Source: Actinacidiphila sp. DG2A-62 (lineage in GTDB: Bacteria; Actinomycetota; Actinomycetes; Streptomycetales; Streptomycetaceae). From it: a stretch of 64,000 bases of DNA. Positions 58,611 through 64,000 of the stretch are shown piece after piece; position 1 is the first letter of the stretch, and each line of letters starts with the position of its first letter. The DNA lies in contig NZ_JAYMGI010000002.1 in the NCBI RefSeq assembly GCF_035825295.1, forward strand, positions 1,776,001 to 1,840,000. The letters are read 5' to 3'. The notes under the pieces were generated by a model. The model was not told the DNA's origin, did not search any database, and saw nothing but the letters and a program-made list of their open reading frames with translations. Both the position numbers and the translations under genes were made by a program.

Positions 58611-59717
58611 ATGGAGAGCGCGCTGCGCCCGGTGCTGGTGATCGGCTCCGCGGTGCTGGTGACGCTGGTCGTCGGGTGGATCGGCGACAAGCTGATGCAG
58701 GCGGCCGACGCACGGCATCCGGAGACGCCGCTGTGGCAGCTGCTGCGACGCTGCCGGATACCGCTGCAGACGGTGCTGTGCGTGGCGATGCTGCGCGGCG
58801 GCTACCGCGCCACCCGGATCTGGCCCGAGCACGCCGCCGCGGTGGAGCAGGTCCTGGTCCTCGTGCTGATCGCGGCGTCGGCCTGGCTGGTGGTACGGGT
58901 GGCCGCCGCCGTCATCGACGCCTCCTACGCCCGGTACGCGGCGACCTCGCGCAACGTCCCCAAGGTGCGCCGGCTGCGCACCCAGCTGACGCTGATCCAG
59001 CGCACCTTCACCGCCGTCGTCGGCGTGATCGCGGCCGCCTCGATGCTGTTCACGTTCCCCGAGATGCGCACCGTCGGCGCCTCGATGCTGGCGTCGGCCG
59101 GTCTGATCGGCATCGTGGCCGGCGTCGCCGCGCAGTCCACCCTGAGCAACCTGTTCGCCGGGCTGCAGATCGCCTTCGGCGACATGGTGCGGATCGGCGA
59201 CACCGTGGTGGTGGACGGCGAGTGGGGCGAGGTCGAGGAGATCACGCTGACCTACCTGAGCGTCCGCACCTGGGACGAGCGGCGGATCACGATGCCGGTG
59301 TCGTACTTCACCAGCAAGCCGTTCGAGAACTGGTCCCGCGGCGACCCGCGGATGACCGGCACGGTCTTCTTCCACCTGGACCACTCGGCGCCGGTGGACG
59401 CGATGCGCAAGCGGCTGCTGGAGATCCTGGAGCAGACCTCGGAGTGGGACCGCAGGGCCTGGGGCCTGGTGGTGATCGACACCACGCCGACCACCATCCA
59501 GCTGCGCGCGCTGGTCACCGCCAAGGACTCCGGCGACATCTTCAACCTGCGCTGCATCGTGCGCGAGCAGCTGATCGACTGGCTGCGCTGCGAGCACCCG
59601 TACGCGCTGCCGCGGATCGCCACCGCGCCCGCGCCCGGCCGGCACGACGACCGGGCCCCCGAGGCCGCGCCGATGCCCAACCCCGACCACCTCGGCCCCG
59701 GCCCCGGCCCGCAGTAG
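58611..59717 (+). CDS. Mechanosensitive ion channel (MscS family)
   Basis: 368 aa. Three or four N-terminal hydrophobic helices are followed by the pore/TM3-like segment ASMLASAGLIGIVAGVAAQS, then TLSNLFAGLQIAFGDMVRIG. This is the MscS signature, with Ala/Gly packing and the Gln after the pore. The beta domain DTVVVDGEWGEVEEITLTYLSVRTWDERR comes next, then an alpha/beta domain and a Pro/Gly-rich tail. It should release solutes on hypoosmotic shock. I chose ATG at 58611 (GGAGAGG 6 nt upstream) over the adjacent GTG. Confidence 0.9.
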   Translation: MESALRPVLVIGSAVLVTLVVGWIGDKLMQAADARHPETPLWQLLRRCRIPLQTVLCVAMLRGGYRATRIWPEHAAAVEQVLVLVLIAASAWLVVRVAAAVIDASYARYAATSRNVPKVRRLRTQLTLIQRTFTAVVGVIAAASMLFTFPEMRTVGASMLASAGLIGIVAGVAAQSTLSNLFAGLQIAFGDMVRIGDTVVVDGEWGEVEEITLTYLSVRTWDERRITMPVSYFTSKPFENWSRGDPRMTGTVFFHLDHSAPVDAMRKRLLEILEQTSEWDRRAWGLVVIDTTPTTIQLRALVTAKDSGDIFNLRCIVREQLIDWLRCEHPYALPRIATAPAPGRHDDRAPEAAPMPNPDHLGPGPGPQ

Positions 59718-59721
59718 CCGG

Positions 59722-59785
59722 ACGCGAGGGGCCCCGTACGCGAGGAGACCCGCACGCGAGGAGACCCGCACGCGAGGGGACCCCT
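59722..59785. repeat. 16-bp tandem repeat between mscS and the antiporter
   Basis: Four consecutive units close to ACGCGAGGAGACCCGC, directly after the MscS stop. The two inner units are identical and the outer ones differ at three or four positions. It lies between convergent genes. Confidence 0.8.
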
Positions 59786-59789
59786 ACGC

Positions 59790-61382
59790 TCACACGCCCC
59801 TTATCGACCGCAGGTCCAGATGCCGCAGCACCCGGTCGACGATCTCCGGGTCGGAGCCGGGCTCGCTGCGCGCGGACAGCACCTCGTGGCGGGCCGCCGA
59901 GAGCATGTCCTCCTGGATGCGGCGCATCGCCTTGACGCGCTGCACCCGGCGGGCGTGGCTCTCCCGCCGCTCCTCGTCGATGATGTCGGGGGAGATGCGC
60001 GCGCCGAGGTCGACGGCCCGGTGGTGCAGTATCTCGGCGAGGTCCTCGTCGAGCGTCTCGGTCGCCTCGATCTCCTTCAGCCGGGCCCGGGCGGCCTTCA
60101 TCGCGCGCACGGCGAGGGCGCGTTCGAGGTCGTGCTCGGAGGCCGAGTCGCCCTGCACGCCCAGCCGCCTGACCAGGAACGGCAGCGTCAGCCCCTGGAC
60201 GACCAGGGTGGCCAGCACCACCACGAAGGCGATGAAGAGCAGTTCGGTGCGGGCCGGGAACGGGTCGCCGTCGTCGGTGGTCAGCGGGATGGCCAGGGCC
60301 AGCGCCACCGAGGCCACGCCGCGCATCCCCGACCACCACATGACCACGGTCTCCCGCCAGCTCAGCGGGATGTCCTCGTCCATGTCGCGCAGCTTGTGCA
60401 GCTTCTTGGCGATCCACGCCGCGGGCAGCAGCCACAGCAGCCGCAGGCCCACCACGACCGCGACCACCAGTCCGGCGTGCCGCAGCATCGGCCCCCAGCT
60501 CGCCCGGCCGACGCTGAAGACGTGGTGCAACTCCAGGCCGATCAGCCCGAACGCGATGCCGGTGACCAGGGTGTCGACGATCTCCCAGAAGGTGTTGCCG
60601 GCCAGCCGCGCCTTGACGTCGTCGGCCTCGAAGGCGTACTCGGCCAGGAACAGCGCGGTGGTCAGCACCGCCAGCACGCCGGAGCCGTGGAACTCCTCGG
60701 CCAGCGCGTAGGAGGCGAACGGCACCAGCAGCGACAGACCGATCTGCAGCGTGGCGTCCCCCACCACGCCCATCAGCTTGTTGGCGCCCCAGCCCAGGGC
60801 CAGGCCGACCGCGACGGCGACGACGGCCGACAGCACCAGTTCCAGCGCCGCGTGCGAGGCGGAGAAGTGCCCTGAGACAGCGGCGGCCACCGCGACGTGG
60901 TAGAGCACGATCGCCGTGACGTCGTTGAACAGGCCCTCGCCCTCCAGGATGGAGATCATGCGCCGGGGCAGGCCGAGGCTGCCGGCCACCGCGGTCGCGG
61001 CGACCGGGTCGGGCGGCGCGACGAGCGCGCCCAGCGCGCAGGCGGCGGCCAGGCCGACGCCGGGCACCACCGCGTCGGCGACCGCGGCGACCGCGGCGGT
61101 GGTGACGAAGACCAGCGCGACCGCGAGCAGGAAGATCGCCCGCCGGTTGGCGGCGAACTGCCGCCAGGAGGTGCGCTGCACCGAGGCGTAGAGCAGGGGC
61201 GGCAGCAGCAGCGGCAGGATCAGGGAGGGGTCGATCCGGACGTTCGGGACCTGCGGCACGGCCGCGAGCACGCCGCCGAAGAGCGTCATGAGCACCGGCG
61301 ACGGCAGGCCGATCCGGTCGGCCACGGGCACCATGACGATGGCCGCGAGCATGAGCGAGAAGAAGAGGGCGAGCTGGTCCAC
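59790..61382 (-). CDS. Na+/H+ antiporter (CPA1 type)
   Basis: 530 aa. About 12 hydrophobic segments, then a charged C-terminal domain of about 130 residues. Family marks are LGALVAPPDPVAATAV with the conserved Asp-Pro, ILEGEGLFNDVTAIVLYHVA carrying the essential acidic pair, and VMWWSGMRGVASVALALAIP. The tail (RALAVRAMKAARARLKEIEA and onwards) is a helical regulatory region. It exchanges Na+ or other monovalent cations for H+ at the cytoplasmic membrane. Start GTG at 61382, 6 nt after GACGCT, without a clear ribosome binding site. Confidence 0.92.
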   Translation of the reverse strand: MDQLALFFSLMLAAIVMVPVADRIGLPSPVLMTLFGGVLAAVPQVPNVRIDPSLILPLLLPPLLYASVQRTSWRQFAANRRAIFLLAVALVFVTTAAVAAVADAVVPGVGLAAACALGALVAPPDPVAATAVAGSLGLPRRMISILEGEGLFNDVTAIVLYHVAVAAAVSGHFSASHAALELVLSAVVAVAVGLALGWGANKLMGVVGDATLQIGLSLLVPFASYALAEEFHGSGVLAVLTTALFLAEYAFEADDVKARLAGNTFWEIVDTLVTGIAFGLIGLELHHVFSVGRASWGPMLRHAGLVVAVVVGLRLLWLLPAAWIAKKLHKLRDMDEDIPLSWRETVVMWWSGMRGVASVALALAIPLTTDDGDPFPARTELLFIAFVVVLATLVVQGLTLPFLVRRLGVQGDSASEHDLERALAVRAMKAARARLKEIEATETLDEDLAEILHHRAVDLGARISPDIIDEERRESHARRVQRVKAMRRIQEDMLSAARHEVLSARSEPGSDPEIVDRVLRHLDLRSIRGV

Positions 61383-61485
61383 AGCGTCAGCGTCTCAGAC
61401 GCCCCGGCCTCGGCCCGGCACCCGGCCCCCGGCGTGACCTGCGCCGCGGCGGGCCGCACCGGGGTGCGGCGCCCGCGCGGCGGGT

Positions 61486-61920
61486 TCACAGCAGGCGGGT
61501 CATCGCCCGGTGCGGAATGCCGGCGTCCATGAACTGCGGGCCGTGCGCGGTGTATCCGAGCCGTTCGTAGAAGCCGACGGCGTGCGCCTGGGACTCCAGG
61601 TACACCCCGCGCAGACCGAGCCGCTCCGCCTCCCCTTCCAGCGCGCGGACCAGCCGGCCGCCGGTGCCGCTGCCGCGGGCGGAGGCCAGCACCGCGAGCC
61701 GGCCGAGCACGGCCAGACCCGGGTCGCCGCCGTTCTTGCCGGCCGCGTCGTCGCCGAGCAGCAGCCGGCCGGTGCCGGCCCCCTCGGCCAGCACGTGCAC
61801 CGCGCGGGCGTCCTTGCCGTCCCACTCCAGCTCGGCCGGCACCCCCTGCTCGACCACGAAGACCGCGTGCCGTATCGCGTGCACGGCCGCCATGCCCTCG
61901 GCGTCGTCGGCGGCCACCAC
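61486..61920 (-). CDS. GNAT family N-acetyltransferase (5' end uncertain)
   Basis: At least 144 aa from GTG at 61920. HAIRHAVFVVEQGVPAELEW opens the fold. The acetyl-CoA loop is LAVLASARGSGTGGRLVRAL (Arg-x-x-Gly-x-Gly type), and FYERLGYTAHGPQFMDAGIPH is the standard end. This is an ElaA-like acyltransferase. The natural start may be the GTG at 62018, which overlaps the rluD stop (GTGA) as is usual here. That start is one frame away, and adding one C to the four-C run at 61945-61948 would join them, giving about 177 aa. The substrate is unknown. Confidence 0.82.
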   Translation of the reverse strand: MVAADDAEGMAAVHAIRHAVFVVEQGVPAELEWDGKDARAVHVLAEGAGTGRLLLGDDAAGKNGGDPGLAVLGRLAVLASARGSGTGGRLVRALEGEAERLGLRGVYLESQAHAVGFYERLGYTAHGPQFMDAGIPHRAMTRLL

Positions 61921-62014
61921 CCGGACCGCGGGGCCGCCGGGCTCGGGGCCGGCCGCGCCGCGGACGGGGCCGACCGCGCCGCGGACGTCGCGAGCCCCGC
62001 CGGGCCGTCCCCGC

Positions 62015-62956
62015 TCACTGGCTGTCCTCCCGCACGGTGTCCAGCGCCTGCTGGAGGTCGGCCGGGTACGCGCTCTCGAACTGCGCCCAGGAGCCGTCCC
62101 CGGGGTGTTCGAAGCCCAGCCGCACCGCGTGCAGCCACTGCCGGGTCAGGCCGAGCCGCTTGGCCAGCACCGGGTCCGCGCCGTACGTGAGGTCGCCCGC
62201 GCAGGGGTGCCGGTGCGCGGACATGTGCACCCGGATCTGGTGGGTGCGGCCGGTCTCCAGCTTGATGTCCAGCAGGCTGGCCGCGCGGAACGCCTCGACC
62301 AGGTCGTAGTGGGTGACCGAGGGCTTGCCGTCGGCGACGACCGCCCACTTGTAGTCGTGGGTGGGGTGGCGGCCGATCGGCGCGTCGATGGTGCCGCTCA
62401 GCGGGTCGGGGTGGCCCTGCACCAGGGCGTGGTAGCGCTTGTCCACCGTGCGGTCCCGGAACTGCTGCTTGAGCAGGGTGTACGCCCGCTCGGACTTGGC
62501 CACCACCATCAGGCCCGAGGTGCCGACGTCGAGGCGGTGCACGATGCCCTGGCGCTCGGCGGCGCCCGAGGTGGAGATGCGGTAGCCGGCCGCGGCGAGA
62601 CCGCCGATCACGGTCGGCCCGGTCCAGCCGGGGCTGGGGTGGGCGGCGACGCCGACCGGCTTGTCGACCACCACCACGTCCTCGTCGTCGTGGACGATCT
62701 CCATGCCGGCGACCGGCTCGGCGACGATCCGCACCGGCGCGGCCGGCGCGGGCATCTCGACCTCCAGCCACGCCCCGCCGTGCACCCGCTCCGACTTGCC
62801 CGCGGCCGCGCCGTCGATCGAGACCTTGCCCGCGGCGGCCAGCTCGGCGGCCTTGGTCCGGGAGAAACCGAACATACGGGCGATGGCGGCGTCGACGCGC
62901 TCGCCTTCCAGGCCGTCGGGGACCGGCAGGGAACGGACTTCGGGAAGCGTACTCAC
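62015..62956 (-). CDS. rluD: RluA-family 23S rRNA pseudouridine synthase (RluD-like)
   Basis: 313 aa. An N-terminal S4 RNA-binding domain ([20 protein letters not shown] and SKSERV-like) precedes the catalytic domain. The catalytic Asp is in [18 protein letters not shown], with [15 protein letters not shown] before it and [20 protein letters not shown] after it. It makes pseudouridine in 23S rRNA, perhaps also other RNAs. GTG at 62956 is 7 nt after CATACT with no Shine-Dalgarno sequence. It lies directly downstream of lspA on the same strand, an order found in many bacteria. Confidence 0.94.
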   Translation of the reverse strand: MSTLPEVRSLPVPDGLEGERVDAAIARMFGFSRTKAAELAAAGKVSIDGAAAGKSERVHGGAWLEVEMPAPAAPVRIVAEPVAGMEIVHDDEDVVVVDKPVGVAAHPSPGWTGPTVIGGLAAAGYRISTSGAAERQGIVHRLDVGTSGLMVVAKSERAYTLLKQQFRDRTVDKRYHALVQGHPDPLSGTIDAPIGRHPTHDYKWAVVADGKPSVTHYDLVEAFRAASLLDIKLETGRTHQIRVHMSAHRHPCAGDLTYGADPVLAKRLGLTRQWLHAVRLGFEHPGDGSWAQFESAYPADLQQALDTVREDSQ

Positions 62957-62963
62957 CTGGTCG

Positions 62964-62969
62964 AGTATG
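62964..62969 (-). promoter_or_regulatory. Candidate -10 box for rluD
   Basis: Minus-strand CATACT, 7 nt before the rluD GTG, in the 58-nt gap after lspA. It would allow an rluD transcript separate from lspA. Confidence 0.35.
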
Positions 62970-63014
62970 CCGGACGGGAGCGGCCCCCGGCCCGGCCCCT
63001 GTGGACGGCGGGCG

Positions 63015-63608
63015 TCAGTCCTGGTGGCGGGTGCCGTCGGGGTCCACACCGCGGAAGGACAGCAGCACGATGAGGGCGCCGCCGACGCAGATCGCGGAGT
63101 CGGCCAGGTTGAAGACCGCGAAGTGCTCGGGCGCGATGAAGTCCACCACCCGGCCCTGGAAGCCGCCGGGCGCGCGGAAGACCCGGTCGGTGAGGTTGCC
63201 GAAGGCGCCGCCGAGCAGCAGGCCGAGCGCGATCGCCCACGGCACGCTGTACAGCCGCCGGGACAGCCGGGCGATCACCACGATCACGCCGACCGCGATC
63301 ACCGTGAAGACGATCGTCATGCCCTGCCCGAAGCCGAAGGCCGCGCCGGCGTTCCTGATCGCGTCCAGCCGGAGGTAGTGGCCGAAGACGTCGACCGCGT
63401 CGTGATGCTCCAGGCTGTGCACGACCCAGATCTTCGACAGCAGGTCGAGGGCGTACGCCAGCGCCGCCACGCCTATCAGCACCACGATCCGGCGCCGCCG
63501 GCGGGCGGGGTCGGCCGGGGCCGCCGCGGGGACGCCCTCGTCAGGGGAGTGCGCCGCGGGGTCCTCCGGGGTGTCCGGCGTGGTGATGGTGCGCTCCGCT
63601 TCCGTCAC
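63015..63608 (-). CDS. lspA: Lipoprotein signal peptidase (signal peptidase II)
   Basis: Membrane aspartic protease that cuts before the lipid-modified cysteine, 197 aa. An unusual hydrophilic start of about 40 residues precedes four transmembrane helices. The catalytic aspartates are in [15 protein letters not shown] and [15 protein letters not shown], and the conserved [12 protein letters not shown] is present. Start GTG at 63608 with GAGGGA about 8 nt upstream. It works after Lgt (encoded at 23642) on lipoproteins such as the Liv binding protein. Confidence 0.95.
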   Translation of the reverse strand: MTEAERTITTPDTPEDPAAHSPDEGVPAAAPADPARRRRRIVVLIGVAALAYALDLLSKIWVVHSLEHHDAVDVFGHYLRLDAIRNAGAAFGFGQGMTIVFTVIAVGVIVVIARLSRRLYSVPWAIALGLLLGGAFGNLTDRVFRAPGGFQGRVVDFIAPEHFAVFNLADSAICVGGALIVLLSFRGVDPDGTRHQD

Positions 63609-63671
63609 GTGAGTCCCTCAGCCCTTGTGCTCCGTGCCCGCCAGGCCGAATTCCTGACTGAAGACGAGGGT

Positions 63672-63703
63672 ACGGCACACCCGCCGCGGGGCGGGTGTGC
63701 CGT
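63672..63703 (-). terminator. Perfect 14-bp hairpin after the TraR/DksA-type gene
   Basis: ACGGCACACCCGCC / GGCGGGTGTGCCGT with loop GCGG, between the TraR/DksA-type stop (63828) and the lspA start (63608) on the minus strand. It probably ends the TraR/DksA-type transcript. Confidence 0.75.
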
Positions 63704-63747
63704 GACGCCTCGGGACGAGGACGGGCGGGGGTACCGGCGGCCGGGTC

Positions 63748-63799
63748 GGGGGCTGCCGGCGGGCGGGGGCTGCCGGCGGGCGGGGGGCTGCCGGCGGGC
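63748..63799. repeat. 17-bp tandem repeat before lspA
   Basis: GGGGGCTGCCGGCGGGC twice, then a third unit with one extra G, lying between the TraR/DksA-type gene and its terminator. Confidence 0.8.
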
Positions 63800-63827
63800 G
63801 GGGTCCGTGCCCAGGTCGGCGGCCGGC

Positions 63828-64000
63828 TCAGCGGCGCTCCTGCTTCTGCTTGTCGTCCAGGCAGAGGGTGGCCCGGGGAAGGCCTGCATCCTGGCCTTGC
63901 CGATCGGGTTGCCGCACACCTCGCACAGGCCGTACGTGCCCTCGTCGAGCCGGCGCAGCGCGCGGTCGGCCTGGCTGAGGGTCTCGCGGGTGTTGGCGGC
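63828..64000 (-). CDS. TraR/DksA-family zinc-finger protein (partial, frame-broken)
   Basis: C-terminal part of a DksA/TraR-type regulator; the rest lies beyond the right edge. ANTRETLSQADRALRRLDEG and then TYGLCEVCGNPIGKARMQAFP carry the first two zinc cysteines. After AFP the frame breaks at 63875-63878 (four C read on the coding strand, five needed), and the restored reading RATLCLDDKQKQERR supplies the next cysteine and the normal end at 63828. Such proteins bind RNA polymerase near the secondary channel. It lies upstream of lspA, as I recall for other streptomycetes. Confidence 0.85.
   Translation of the reverse strand, partial: RQHPRDPQPGRPRAAPARRGHVRPVRGVRQPDRQGQDAGLPRATLCLDDKQKQERR

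Overview
The window is about 73% G+C, with codons ending in G/C, many GTG starts and very tight gene packing. It carries a livFGMHK - pyk - gltBD - lgt - trp - his - dnaE - lspA series of housekeeping genes. This points to a high-GC actinomycete, most likely Streptomyces or a close relative. The order agrees with what I remember of the central S. coelicolor chromosome, although I could not check that here. I see no rRNA, tRNA, CRISPR array, insertion sequence, integrase or phage gene.

Layout: 1-5615, branched-chain amino acid ABC importer (livF partial, livG, livM, livH, substrate-binding lipoprotein), all minus. 6129-7571, pyruvate kinase. 7839-9668 (+), Tat-exported 5'-nucleotidase, whose 3' end overlaps that of a convergent N-hydroxylase. 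9637-12439, siderophore-type N-hydroxylase and PLP decarboxylase pair. 12637-16140, divergent aminopeptidase N and a zinc-metalloprotease-like gene. 16305-22308, gltD/gltB. 22722-25667, VIT family, lgt and a DsbA-like gene. 25925-31388, trpA, trpB, trpM, trpC and three membrane proteins. 31817-33135 (+), secreted S53 peptidase lying inside the trp block. 33265-35186, trpE and hisI. 35343-38500 (+), four accessory genes. 38511-44588, hisF, ridA, hisA/priA, hisH, a 50-aa membrane protein, hisB, hisC, hisD. 44847-47988 (+), repeat-type membrane protein, Lon-N-like protein, YbaK. 48158-51083, DUF2567-like protein and an ABC-2 exporter. 51428-56673, NYN protein, a 58-aa basic protein and dnaE. 56828-59717 (+), membrane protein, second DsbA-like protein, MscS channel. 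59790-64000, Na+/H+ antiporter, GNAT, rluD, lspA, and a partial TraR/DksA-type gene.

The core is metabolic. gltBD supplies glutamate. The trp and his genes interdigitate, and the single hisA/priA probably serves both pathways because no trpF is visible. The his genes are coupled through 4-nt stop/start overlaps. Lgt and LspA process lipoproteins such as the Liv binding protein.

Two signals cut across the genes. First, seven genes (livF, the decarboxylase, pepN, trpB, the S53 peptidase, the NYN gene and the traR-type gene), and perhaps an eighth (GNAT), are broken by a single frame change. In most cases it lies where a run of five C or G is read as four, which looks like systematic homopolymer undercalling rather than gene decay. 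Second, many genes start 6-8 nt after a TANNNT-like hexamer with no Shine-Dalgarno sequence, the arrangement expected for leaderless mRNAs. Two copies of a roughly 145-bp structured inverted-repeat element sit in intergenic DNA and are the best candidate for something poorly described.
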